Source of the DNA: Rhynchonema sp. JSB1_4
Taxonomy: Eukaryota; Nematoda; Chromadorea; Monhysterida; Xyalidae
DNA: 64,000 nt
Assembly: GCA_030248065.1 (NCBI GenBank)
Contig: JASAMV010005999.1
Coordinates: 1 to 64,000, forward strand
Direction: 5' to 3'
Position 1 is the stretch's first letter; each line of letters begins with the position of its first letter. The notes beneath the pieces are model-generated. The model saw only the letters and a program-made list of their open reading frames with translations, was not told where the DNA came from and made no database searches. The position numbers were made by a program, and so were the translations under genes. Positions 48,286 through 58,915 of this stretch are shown here, piece after piece.

Positions 48286-48785
48286 CAGTGGTGTCGTTGA
48301 GAAATCGAAATTTTCCCATACCCAGCCCAATTTTCGGGAAATTTCCCATACATACCCCCAGTGGTGTCGTTGAGAAATTGAAATTTTCCCATACCCAGCC
48401 CAATTTTCGGGAAATTTCCCATACATACCCCCAAAAATAAAAAATTTCCCATACCAGGGGGGTTTTCCAAAAACTCAAAAATTTCCCATACCCGAGGGTG
48501 GGGGTTTTGAAAAAAATGACCCCAAAAATCTTCTAAAAGTGCCAAAATTGGTCTAAAAAGTGCTTAAAACAGAGTTTTCTTGCGGTAGTAAGCGACTTTT
48601 GACATTTTTGGACGAAAAATGGCCAATTTTGGTACTTCTCGGGGTCAAAAAGTCATTTCTTAGGGGTGCTTGTTCCAAAAGTGAAAAATTTCCCATACCC
48701 CATACCCCCGGCCGATTTCCCATACCCCATACCAGGGGGGGTCACCCCCCCCCCCCCCCCCCCCCCCCCCCCAACGACACCACTG
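48286..48785. mobile_element. hAT-like MITE with TTTCCCATACCC words, left end duplicated
   Basis: Begins CAGTGGTGTCGTTGAG and ends AACGACACCACTG. The first 73 bp are tandemly duplicated (second start at 48359). The core hairpin is CTTGCGGTAGTAAGCGAC. The right side has a run of 28 C (48745-48772). Flanks GTCCTGTC / GTCCCTTC match at six of eight positions. Confidence 0.85.
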
Positions 48786-49087
48786 GTCCCTTCTGGGTGG
48801 GAGGTGAGTATGATGCGGGGTTGGGACCGGAAGCGTGAAAGGTATGATTTTGGTCACCCAAAAAGGCGAATCAAAACACCGTTTTTGTGATACAATTTTG
48901 GCCAAAAAATGAGGTAAAAATAGTACTTTTTCCAAATTTTCGCCGAAAATCGCCTAAGAATAGGTATTCGCGATTTTTGGGAAAATAAGGTCTAAAAACA
49001 CCGATTTTTGCCTTAAAAAGGTGTAAAATTGCTTGTGAGAGGTATGATTTGGAGTCGTGAGAGGCAAGTAACCCCCCAACCCCTCGG

Positions 49088-49498
49088 TATGCTTGCGGGC
49101 CGGAAAAAAACCGTTTTTTTAAAAAAAACCGAAAAAACCGTTTTTTTCCGAGGCCCGGAAAAATACGTTTTTATTTTCCGGAAATTTTTCCAAGTGGCAA
49201 CTTTTGGAAAAAAACAGTTTTTTTTCCAAAAATTTCCGAGATATTTTCCAAGGTTGCGAGAGGATGTTGTCAAAACCAATGTAAATCGGTACTAAACAGT
49301 TCAAAATGAGCACTTTTTAATCTCCGAGTTCATTTTTAGCCTGTTTCAGGCCATTTCCCGACAAAATTTTCTCCAAAATGGACGTTTTTGAACCATGGGT
49401 ATCCTTAAGTACTGGAAAAATATTTGGAAAAAAACGGTTTTTTTTGGAAAAACAGTTGTTTTCCAAAAATATATTTTGCGGAAAAATACGCAAGTATA
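49088..49498. mobile_element. MITE with AAAACCGTTTTTTT words and TATRCTTGCG ends, perfect 8-bp duplication
   Basis: Starts TATGCTTGCGGGCC, ends AATACGCAAGTATA. Flanked by CCCCTCGG at 49080-49087 and 49499-49506. Repeated GGAAAAAAACCGTTTTTTT and TTTTCCGGAAATTTTTCC words occur throughout. The ends differ from the CAGTG families, but the 8-bp duplication is the same size. Confidence 0.88.
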
Positions 49499-49554
49499 CC
49501 CCTCGGGTTTTGTGGTAGGTAAGTACGGAGAGGGGGTAACCCCAACCCCCCTGC

Positions 49555-49961
49555 CAGTGTAGTTCCTGGGGGGGAGGGGGGTCCCCCTCGGGTACGTCTG
49601 TTCCCCCTCCATGGTACGCCTGCCCCACTGTTCCCCTCCGGGTACGTCTGCTCCCCCAATTTTTACCTAAAATAGGCAAATTTTGGCCTAAAATAGGCAT
49701 TTTTAGGCATAAAATGAGTGATTTTTAGGTCAACGTCGTCAAAAATCGCCAAAGTACCGTTTTATTGGGATTTTTTTCCTAAAAGGGGCAAAAATGAGCC
49801 AAATTTTTGACCTCAAAAAATGACTTTTCTCCAAATTTGGGTCCTCCCCCCCCCTTCCGGGTCCGTCCCCCCCCCTCTTCCCCCCAGGTGGGTACGTCTG
49901 TTCCCCCTCCGAAAAAAGGGGGGGTACCGCCTGTTCCCCCTCCGGACCAGAAACTACACTG
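49555..49961. mobile_element. hAT-like MITE with GGGTACGTCTGTTCCCCCTCC words, perfect 8-bp duplication
   Basis: Starts CAGTGTAGTTCCTGG, ends CCAGAAACTACACTG. Flanked by CCCCCTGC at 49547-49554 and 49962-49969. Three to four GTACGTCTGTTCCCC words at the left, two at the right. The AT-rich core alternates AAAATAGGC and TTTTAGGC. Confidence 0.92.
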
Positions 49962-49977
49962 CCCCCTGCCACTACTA

Positions 49978-50150
49978 TGCATAGGGGTATCTTGGGTAGC
50001 CCCTGCTGGGGGATATCTCGAGTAACTCCGAAACCCCCCGGGGTACCTTGGGTCGATTGGCCTGCCACCACACTGGGGGGACCCCCTCCCCCAAGGAACT
50101 ACACTGGGTATACTACCTCCCCCTCCGAAAAAAACGGGGGGTCCGCTATC
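49978..50150. mobile_element. mosaic of MITE termini
   Basis: Contains CTGCCACCACACTG (ending at 50073) and CCAAGGAACTACACTG (ending at 50107), each like a right terminus, with no matching left ends. These look like remnants of nested or recombined copies. Confidence 0.6.
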
Positions 50151-50530
50151 CAGTGCAGTTCCTGGTCCGGCGGGGAAATTAGTGTACCTCCCTATTTTTT
50201 CGGAGGGGAAATTAATGTACCTCCGTGGGGGAGGGAAGGGGGAAGACCCAAAATCAGGAAAAAGTCGCTTTTTGAGGTAGAAATTTTGACCTATTTTTGC
50301 CCCTTTTTGGAAAAAAATTTTCATAAAAAGGGTATTTTGGCGATTTTTGAGAACATTGACCTAAAAATCACACATTTTAGGGCATTTTTAGGCCTAAAAA
50401 TGGCCATGGCATTTTAGGCAAAAAATTGGGGACATTAGTGTACCCGGAGGGGAAATTAGTGTACTTGTGTTCGTTGGTTGAGGAAATTAGTGTACCTTAG
50501 GGGGTCCCCCTCCCCTCAGGAACTACACTG
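50151..50530. mobile_element. hAT-like MITE with GGGGAAATTAGTGTACC words, perfect 8-bp duplication
   Basis: Starts CAGTGCAGTTCCTGG, ends CAGGAACTACACTG. Flanked by CCGCTATC at 50143-50150 and 50531-50538. Two words at the left (GGAAATTAGTGTACC and GGAAATTAATGTACC) and three at the right. The core resembles that of 44690-45085. Confidence 0.92.
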
Positions 50531-51033
50531 CCGCTATCTCCTCCTCCGGACCAGGAACTACACTGACCCAAAAGTACCCTTCTTGGTCCAAAATGGCCAA
50601 AAATCGGTCAAAATCGACTAAAAGTGCAAAAATATGCTCGCTCCGCGCGATTTATGCACATTTAACGTGCACATGCACCCCCTAAAAATTTCTTCCCCCC
50701 CCCCAAAAAAAAACTGGGTTAACCCCGGTATCTCCCCCTCTTTTTGGCCGCAAGGTCCAGTATCTCGGTCTCCCCCTCAGTAGTACCCACAGCACTGACG
50801 GTATCCCCAGGGTTTTTATTTCAAAACCGTGTTTATCCAAACAGAAGCGATTAGAGCCAAAAAATGTTGCTCCTTTTTTCTGCGCCAAAAGAAAAAAGAT
50901 CAGAAAAGATGGTCCTTGTGTGTGAAAAAGAAAAAAATTATTCCCTTTCTTCTTTTTTTCTGATCAGAAAAACTGAAATAATTTTTTTCCAGACTTTGTA
51001 TTCAAGCATTCTTCAATTTGATTTTAATTTCAG
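50531..51033. other. end of nested cluster and upstream sequence of the zinc-finger gene
   Basis: 50531-50565 is the right terminus of an outer element (ends CCAGGAACTACACTG). 50600-50800 has another core with CTCGCTCCGCGCGATTTA and G/C tracts. 50850-51033 is T-rich and ends in TTTTAATTTCAG, a 3' splice site 8 nt before the next ATG. Confidence 0.6.
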
Positions 51034-51041
51034 CTGCAAGG

Positions 51042-54000
51042 ATGTTGCCTGGAGGAAAACGTCGTGCTGGTCTGGGTCTGCCACTTCCCAAACCGAAACC
51101 ACAAAAAGCCCAACAAAATTTTGCCGTGGGCAAAAAAGCTCAACAAAAGATTGCCAAGGCTCTCGGATACAACCCAGAAATCGACAGTGGTTTTGGAAAT
51201 GGCGTTAACTCGAGCGCAGAAGGTAACAAAAATGTTTTAATGTCATTGTATTGGTATTTCAATCAGATATTAGGATCGGGCCGGGATTTTGGAGTTTTCG
51301 CTCGGGCTGGGCCGGGCCGCAGATTTGGAGGTTCGGGCCCGAATTGCTCAAATTTCAAGCCAAAAGTCTGTATCTGGGTCTATTAAAATCAGTAATTTTT
51401 TGGTCAAAACCGTCAAAAATCACGACTACGGCCTTTTTATGGCAAAAGTTTTCGAAAGAAGAAAAAAGGATGAAGTTATTTTTCACCTCAAAAATGGACT
51501 AACCTATCTGTCCTCCGCCAAAATATAGTGTACTGGGTCAATAGTGTACTGCTGTTACACACGCCACAAAAATATCTGGCCTTAACCTAGGTACCTGCTT
51601 TTAACCAACTGACCCACTTTTTAGCCATTCGACAACAAATGGCAGCTGCTGTCAAGAAAAGCCAGCCCACACAGCCGAAACCACCCACACAACCGCAACA
51701 ACAACAACAACAAGACCAACAGCAGCAAGAACAGCCAGCAGCGAAAAAGCGTAAAAAGGCAAAGTCAAAGAAAAAGGGTCTCGGATTTGGTGGTGGTCCG
51801 GCAGACGGCTTTGTGGCCATGTGTCAACAGTGTAAAATGGTGGGTTGTTTGCGTGCGCGTGCTGATATGGTGATTGGAAAGTTCCAGGTGCATTTGAGTC
51901 TGTATGTCAGAGTTTCTGGAGGGGATGTTTCACAGAACATCGCTACATCACAATGCCAACAAAAATCCAGATATTTTTTCTTTCAACAGCGCACCCCATT
52001 CGGCAAAGCGGACGCGATGGGCGCCTATGACATCGCAGCCCAGCACGTGCGTCAAAATCACATTGAGCTGCCATCATATGTGTGCAAATACAACCCGTTG
52101 AAATGCAAGGAACGATTTGTGACGCCGAAATTGGTCAAGGATCATTTGATTACGGTCGGCTTGATCTTGATGAAGTTTTGTTGAATCATTACCGATTTTT
52201 CTGAGCGAGAAATTTTATTCATTGATCGTGTTCTGAAAGTTCTCATCAATGGGAACTTACTATACTCGAGCTGGGCAATAAATGTTCCAGAAAAAAGTAG
52301 TTGTTTGACATACTAATACAAGATGGGGCTCTATTAGATCACTGACCTTATTTTGAGGGGTTGTGTCAGGCCTGAGACTGAAAAAATATTCTCTGAAATA
52401 CACCTAAAAGTGTACTTGAAATTGTTTTATTCGCTTTTATCTCATTTATCCGTATCTATTAATCAATAGGAGACGTACTATATATTCTGAACGAACAGCA
52501 AACGTGCATAAATGTGCCTGTGCACAACTATCAAGTCTTAATACACTTCTGTATAGGGATTTCATTTTGGGGGCTCTATTCCGGGGGCTCTAATTCACTG
52601 ACTCCATTTCGGAGGGGGCTCGATTCCGGAGGGGGCTGTATTTAGGTTTTTACGATAAAATGTATTGATTGACATATTTATGCAGTCGCACGAAGCTCCT
52701 CCGCACAAGTTAACGACCATGTTTTCGTGCGAGGATGGTCCCGATTTTCAACTGATCTTCGATCGAAGTTACCCGAATTTTCTCGCGAACTTCAAAGTTC
52801 CAGGTGCGTTTTTTTCGCTCTTTTCGACTTCTTGGAGAAGCTGTTCCGTAAACTGTAAGTAGTTTCGGAACTGTACTTTATTATTCTCTCGTTTATCTTT
52901 GTAACTCTTGTAAGACAATTCAAATTTTTTCAATCTTTCCCTTCAATTGTTGTTCTAGCAGGTGCGCGCACACTTTTGTCTTCGTGACTTTGTCATGTTA
53001 GTATATCGCCCTGGATAAAAACAAAAAAATTGAATTGAATTCTTAGGTTTTCGTCATTCAATTGTCAAAATCGGAGTGATTGAAAAAATGATGCAATAAA
53101 CTTTGGCATTATTTTCTCTGTCAGGCCTTGACGATGGCGTAGAAGACAATCTCGACGACGAACTTAGACCCAGCTCCAGTGTCCCGACCTCGTTTGTTAC
53201 GAACTTCACTCCACTGGGTTATGGAAAGGCTGAATGTCGCGGAACTGGCTTTTCAACTATGGTTTGTTGGTTTGATTATTTGCAGCAGAGTAGTTCAGGT
53301 CAAGGATAGATGGGGTAGAATTTTTAACGGCCCTGTGTTTGTGTGAAACTTCGTTTTCTAACGAAATAATCATAACACTTTTTCCTATGGAAGTTCATTT
53401 TTTAGAATTTGATTGACTGTTCGCATGTTCAGAGTTTGTTCGTACCATGCCGGATGGCAGTGCTGTAGATGGGGGAAGGGAGGCCCCCAATGGTACGGTA
53501 CCCTACCCGCCCCGCTCTGGTACACTACGCCCTACCCGCCCCGCTCTGGTACCCTATCCGCCCCGATTTTTACCCTCAAAATGCCCATTTTTTGGTCAAA
53601 AATGTCCAAATTTCGACCGAAAACCCTCAAAAAATTGCAAAAAATCGCGCGTTACATGCGATATATGCACTTCACAGCACATAAAAATAGACGCACAAAA
53701 AAACTGGTATGGTGCCCTGTGTGCCCCGAAAAAATTCCCCCACCCCCCAACCTGATCCCCCCAAGATTCCAGGTACACTACCCCCTACCCGCCCCGGATT
53801 TTTCCACCTATGCGCCCTACCCGCCCCCCCCCCCCAACGTAGCTACAGCACTGCCGGATGGGGATGGACACGACAGTAAATTAGCCGCGATAAACTAATT
53901 GAAAAACTAGCCAAAACATGACGATCCCATATTTACCGTTTAGATGCCCACGCCGCGCGAGGCCTACTACGGTCGAGGCGATGGGTTCAATGACAATAAT

Positions 54001-57000
54001 GCTAATACCGAGCCACTGGCTCCAACGAGACGGCGCGCCTACGATGAGTCCGAGTTAGATTATCACCCTGCCAATCAGGGTGATTCATTTGTGGATGATG
54101 ATGATGATGAGTATAATGCGGCAGATGATATTTATTCGCACAATCGGTCACGAATTACGCCAGCAGAAGATAGATTGAGGCTGCAGCATGGCAGGGACGT
54201 GTCTATGCAAAGACACGACTTTCGGCAGGATTTTACAGGTAGACTGATGATACATTGACAGCATTTGCACGTGCCCCCAAAGCACACCCGCATGCGTATT
54301 CGAAATAATTTCTTGTTTCGTCAAAAATAAAAATTCCACACGTATTCTTCCAGCGACCGCGCGCACCTACAATCCGCAACCGGCTCGACCCATGCATGGG
54401 CTTGGCAGACGAGCCCCGTTGTACGGGACGTTGGATGACTTATATGGCGGTGAGAACTCACAACGCGCATTCGAGCCAGTCTGGGACGGAAATCGAACTA
54501 GGGATATGGAGCTTCATGGTCGGTTTGAACGAGCGTATTGCGTCCGTGATTTCGCCTACAATCTCACTCTTTCCTGTCCTGGCTTTGTATTTTTTTATTC
54601 CTGTAACCTTCACACCCGGTTTTGTACATATTTTCATCTCCGTAAATTTCACACCCGATCTTGTATTTGTGCTTCTTGCATTTAACCTATGTTTGAACAC
54701 GCGAACATTGTGGTTTCGCGTCTCACAAAAGACAAACCAACAATATGAATACAAGCGTTGTTGATCATTTAAATTTCTTCGGCTCATGTGAACGTAGAAA
54801 CTTGTATTGTTGCAGACCCCAACAGTACTCGGCGACCAATTGAAAATGGACCGCCGTGGGATAGAAACCGAGGTCTGGATGCTATTTACGGTAAGCGATT
54901 ATTTCTTGGATTTTTTTAGTTTCTTTACTTGAGTATTTTCTCATTTAGAATTCACGTCAAGAACTGTACAACTTCTAGATCGAGACCGACCTTTTGACGT
55001 TGGCCAAGCGCAAGCCAGACCTCTTGAGAATTTGTCCTATCCTCAACAACCACGCAATGAACCAGCAACCTTTGGGGCTGGTGGGACCTATGGATTGATG
55101 AAAGCAAATACTGATCGAATAGCGAATTTGTTGGAAAAATTGGGCGATCGGGTTCGCAACTGTTTTTAGTCCTGTCCTATCTGCAAGAATTGTAGAACCT
55201 TGTGTCAATTTCAAATTTCCGATTTTTCAGCGCACCCAAGGCCCGAGTCTATCGTTCGGCCTCACCGTCACGCCAGGTATGGTGCCTGCCAATGCCCCTT
55301 TGCCCAACGTCAGGGCTCTGCCGAACACCAATGCCTATGCGGTCGTGTTGGGAGGTGTGCTTCAAATAAACCACTTGTGATAAAAATTTATCCAGGTTTT
55401 TTTAAATTAATGACAAGACGCTTTTCTCCAGCCGATCAACCTATTCAACCGATACCACAGCCGATTCAAACTCCAATTATTCAACCATATCCTCCCGCCC
55501 CCATCCGACCGCCGCCACCGGTGCGACAGGATGAAGCATATTCGGTTGAGTGCGCCAAATGTCAAACGCTGATATCAGCTGAAAGCGAGTACAGTCTGTG
55601 GTTGTTGGCCAGACAACACGCGGCGGCAACGCACATTGAAACATTATGGGACTGTGAAATGCCGGGCTGCACTGTCAAGGGTGGGTCGGGTCAGTGGGGT
55701 GGTTCCCCTACTTCACCACTGTTTCTGCTAGATGCCAAGGTACATATATATATATATATGGAAATCTGCCACCCATAATTCCCAGGCCTGGCAAAATATA
55801 GGCGTTTCTGAAAGTTTTGAGCCGAATGCTTTCGCATCTTATCCGTCTTGGCATCAAGTTTTTTTTATAAACTAAAAAAGATGCCGTTTCCCGCCGTTGG
55901 GCATGATAACATTCTGACTACACCAAAATGACTGGAAAGATGTCGTTCGGTTTGCAGCCGAGTCAGCGTTGGAACTGTGCCAACACTACGAGTTCGAGCA
56001 CAACGTTGACGAACACGCGCGTGTGCGTCGACCGCTGAAAGTGGCCATCAGGGACATGGCTGCACTCTGCTTCCCTGACAGATATGCCGGACTGGCGGTG
56101 ACTCTCACTGACAAAGGTCGGTGCTGTGGTTCTTGTCAATATGAAAAGTGTGCTGTCGGTCGAGGGACTGGGACATGTTTTTAGTTTGGTTGGTCTGACT
56201 TTGGATCGGGGTATCCGCTACCCGACAGCCAACATCTGGAAGGACCCGACATTTGAGAAAAAAAGCTGACACCAGCACCCGACAGTTCTAAAAATACTCT
56301 ACACCCGACATCTAGTTTTTGAACCAAACACAGGCGAAATTTTTCTCATTTGCATCATTAATACAATTTTTTAGCTCAATTTACTAAATTCAAGTTTTTT
56401 TCGAATAAGATAAGCACCGAAATGTCACATTCTGCGTTCCGAAACATTTGGTCGGGTAAAATTTTCTCTCAAAATTCTTCTCTCAGCGAAGCTGAACCGT
56501 AAGCGTCGGCTGTCGGGTGTTGAGTTCCAAAACAAACTCGACACCCGACATCTGGAGGCACCCGACACCTACACTTTCTTGGCACCCGACGCCCGACATC
56601 CCTACCCCATACCCTCACCCAACTTTATCACTGGTTGGGGCACAACATTTGTAAGCTGTGCAAGCCAATATTTCTGAAATTTTCTGTTTTTCTCTGTCCA
56701 CTCGCATCAGCATTGTTGAATTACTTAATTTTCTCTAGGCCTGCCTCTAACTGCACAACCACATTGCAGACATCGCGCAGGCGTCCACATCCCGCGGCCA
56801 GAGCAAACCGACTGATCCGAATCAACGTTCATCCAATCAACACGCTGCTGACACCATCGCATTGCCGCAGGGCTTGACGTCGGCCGCTTATTTCAGGTGC
56901 GTTTTATTCTTTTATTCTAATATTGCATTTTGTGTTCAATCTTTGTTTTCTGTGTGCATCGTGGTTATCTTTTCAGAGGTTCTGATTTGAAGACGGCGCA

Positions 57001-57097
57001 AGCGCAAATCTTGCGAAATATGAACGCAAACGTCGCTGCGCAGCAAACGCCTGGGACTGGAGCTGAGGCGCAAGAGGTTGGAATTGAATTTGACTGA
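51042..57097 (+). CDS. unrecognised protein with two composite zinc-finger modules (14 exons, 767 aa)
   Basis: Exons: 51042-51222, 51625-51839, 51990-52154, 52686-52803, 53125-53261, 53944-54238, 54354-54518, 54816-54890, 54979-55151, 55231-55354, 55432-55680, 55958-56116, 56770-56896 and 56977-57097. All phases agree (2304 nt). The N-terminus (1-115) is Lys/Gln-rich with a basic KKRKKAKSKKK stretch, a likely nuclear signal. Module 1: C127-x2-C130-x20-H151-x4-H156, then C164-x6-C171-x12-H184-x4-H189. The middle is acidic (DDDDDE) and Arg/Tyr-rich; then comes a Pro/Gln-rich stretch. Module 2: C590-x2-C593-x18-H612-x4-H617, then C624-x4-C629-x12-H642-x4-H647. The finger spacing suggests nucleic-acid binding, which is inference; I do not recognise the family. 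Exons 5-7 are the least certain, and ATG at 53944 could also be a second start. Its introns hold at least three repeats. Confidence 0.75.
51223..51624 (+). other. intron 1 of the zinc-finger gene
   Basis: Contains GC-rich GGGCCGGGCCGC and GGTTCGGGCCCG words and AT-rich flanks, resembling another decayed repeat. No termini can be defined. Confidence 0.4.
52322..52657 (+). mobile_element. 'GGGGGCTCTATT' repeat in intron 3 of the zinc-finger gene
   Basis: Body TGAACGAACAGCAAACG and CAACTATCAAGTCTTAATAC, then GGGGGCTCTATTCCGG and CTGTATTTAGGTTTTTACGA. It is colinear with 8060-8311 but extends further left. Confidence 0.75.
53458..53853. mobile_element. hAT-like MITE in intron 5, perfect 8-bp duplication
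   Basis: Starts CAGTGCTGTAG, ends CTACAGCACTG. Flanked by CCGGATGG at 53450-53457 and 53854-53861. Subterminal TACCCTACCCGCCCCGCTC words number three at the left and two or three at the right. The core is AAATCGCGCGTTACATGCGA. Confidence 0.92.
56207..56608. mobile_element. repeat with CACCCGACATC words in intron 12
   Basis: About ten copies of ACCCGACA in one orientation, plus TCGGGTAAAATTTT and CTGTCGGGTG in the other, around an AT-rich core. The ends GGGGTA... and ...TACCCC are weakly inverted. It has the same layout as the other MITEs, but no clear target duplication was found. Confidence 0.6.
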
Positions 57098-57299
57098 GCC
57101 GCTGTGGTAAAGTGGCTAATTCTGAAAAAAAGAATTTGTTTGTCTCTCACACAACTTTTTTGTTTATAAAATATACAGCTTAAAACCGTATTAGCGTTAT
57201 TCATGGTTGTATTCAATACAATTTTGATCTTGTGCAGTGCGTGTGAAACATTTTGACATTTTCGCTGTCGTTTGTACACTTGTTATTAAAAGGCCAAAA

Positions 57300-57557
57300 A
57301 TGAATTTTTTTTGGATAATGCTCCTGTGCACACTTGCTGTTGCAACACAGGAAAAAGAAGAGCCGCACGAGCCAACTGTTGAGGAGCTTGAACCGGACTT
57401 ATACTGGGACCTGGAGCCGACACTTGAAATACACGTGATCAGTGAACAGGACCTGAAGGACACGCAATTGTACATGAGCTTTGATTCGCTGGCCCGGGCT
57501 CAGGGCGTAATCATACCACGCACCACCGCTGTCAAATCGGGATGGGGATCGCGTTAG
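57300..57557 (+). CDS. possible small secreted acidic protein (85 aa)
   Basis: The frame begins MNFFWIMLLCTLAVAT, which looks like a signal peptide with cleavage near residue 16. An acidic segment follows (EKEEPHEPTVEELEPDLYWD), then a neutral C-terminus ending SGWGSR. It lies between the end of the zinc-finger gene and the next exons on the same strand. No homologous family comes to mind, and no splice partner is evident. It could be a chance open frame. Confidence 0.4.
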   Translation: MNFFWIMLLCTLAVATQEKEEPHEPTVEELEPDLYWDLEPTLEIHVISEQDLKDTQLYMSFDSLARAQGVIIPRTTAVKSGWGSR

Positions 57558-57911
57558 TTGATCATTTTTTCCGTTTTGCTTTTGTGGTTTTTTATTTCGG
57601 TTTTTCGCACACCTATCACGTTGTGAAATTGATGATATCAACGTGACAACTATGAAATAGTTTTACTCGTTGTCAAAAGTTATCCCATATTTTTCAAAGA
57701 GTCGCTACGATTGTTATAATGTTGAGCAACAAAATCAATCGTTGCACCTGCAACCAACAACAGGGCAAATTTTAGGATGGTGTGTGTCGAAAAATGCATT
57801 CCTAGTCAATCTAGCTTTAATCACCCGCTCTCTGTCTGAACCTACCCTGATTTCAGCAGGCCACTCTATCCAATATTTGAATCCCTCCATCTATCCCCGC
57901 TCCCTTTGCAG

Positions 57912-58607
57912 AGCCCACCAGTGCCACCCTAGCCCAACGCCAGATGCACTCGATGCCGCAACTGCATCACAACACGCCGATCCCACAAGCCCTGCAACAT
58001 CGGTCAGGGGAGCATTTCGAATGCAACAAGTGCGCGTGTTTGTTGCCTGATTATTCAGAGGACCAGCTGCACCCGACCGAGATCATGACCTGTCTGTCCG
58101 AGGACGCACTCCTGCACACACTTGTCTGGCACATCATGGCACCAAGGGAGCACAGGGTGTGCGTCAATTGCACCTGTTGTACCAATGACAAAGGTGCGGA
58201 GGTATTTTGGGTTACAGTATTTTGTTATGAGTTTTGAGATCATGTCATTTTTTGTGGTTGGTCCTGTTGTACTATGAAATGAACTAATTACTGAAAACGT
58301 GATCTAACGGATAATTTTTTACTCGCGGCTTTTGTCCCTGTTGTGCTACCCTAATCAGCAAAGAACCTCCAACCCTACTGAATGCCGATGTTTCATAATG
58401 ATTGCAGTGTACGACCAAGACCGTTGGCACATCCACATGCTTGTGTCGCATCACATCAATCCTTTGGAGTCCGCGCACGATCGGTCAATATGGCCGGTGC
58501 CATTCAAATCAATCGCCGCTAGTTGTTTTCCGTTTCTATCAAAAGTGGATTCCAGTTTCGTGCCCTCTTTCTGTGATGATAAGACTACTGTTATGGAAGT
58601 GGACTGA
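57912..58607 (+). CDS. exons of a third composite zinc-finger module (separate gene or alternative 3' end)
   Basis: Exon A 57912-58193 (acceptor CCCTTTGCAG, entered in phase 1) is joined to a segment from 58408 (acceptor ATGATTGCAG), which reads to a stop at 58605-58607 if not spliced again. The product contains ECNKC, then HTLVWH, then CVNCTC and HIHMLVSHH. This follows the CCHH + CCHH plan of the upstream protein with looser spacing. Upstream Gln/His/Pro-rich sequence resembles the linker before module 2. Exon 12 of the upstream gene ends in the same phase, so these could be its alternative 3' exons, or a tandem paralogue with its start not identified. AATAAA at 58916-58921 may serve the transcript. 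Confidence 0.55.
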
Positions 58608-58610
58608 AAC

Positions 58611-58682
58611 ATCTGTGTGCGTGGATTGGGCCTCTTTCTGCTCAGGCCTGAGCAGAAAGAGGCCTAATTCACCCACACAGAT
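58611..58682. repeat. 72-bp near-perfect palindrome just after the stop codon
   Basis: The central 36 bp (58629-58664, from GGCCTCTTTCTGCTCAGG to its exact complement) are perfect. The arms extend through ATCTGTGTGCGTGGATT / AATTCACCCACACAGAT with few mismatches. No loop is present. Confidence 0.9.
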
Positions 58683-58915
58683 GAACGGCTCCTATGAAAG
58701 TTGTCCTTTTTCCAACAAAACCTTGTTTTCACGGTTTTATATGTCTGGGACGGTTGGGTCAGGGTCACTGGTTATGATCCAGATTCATGGATTGTGGACT
58801 GCCTGTATTATTAATGCGACGGTTTCCACTGGGCGATTTTTGTTGTTGGAACGTCATACAAATTTGTCTTGGTGTTTTTTATATTTCGTCTATTCGTTCA
58901 GTGAAGCTGAATGAA

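Larger units (their letters stand above)
48794..49977. mobile_element. GGTAAGTA-family MITE, expanded by two nested insertions
   Basis: Matches 43207-43605 from GAGGTGAGTATGATGCGG through the AT core to CACTACT near 49977. It is interrupted at 49088-49498 and 49555-49961 by two further elements, each with a perfect 8-bp duplication. Confidence 0.8.

Noticed and set aside
42269..50417. Gly/Pro-rich open frames across the 42-50 kb cluster (for example near 46200, 49779 and 49977)
   Set aside because: They are translations of G/C tracts and MITE words and cross element boundaries, so they are not genes.
58402..58914. 170-codon plus-strand frame overlapping the third zinc-finger exon
   Set aside because: It is out of frame with the CCHH-bearing reading and runs through the palindrome.
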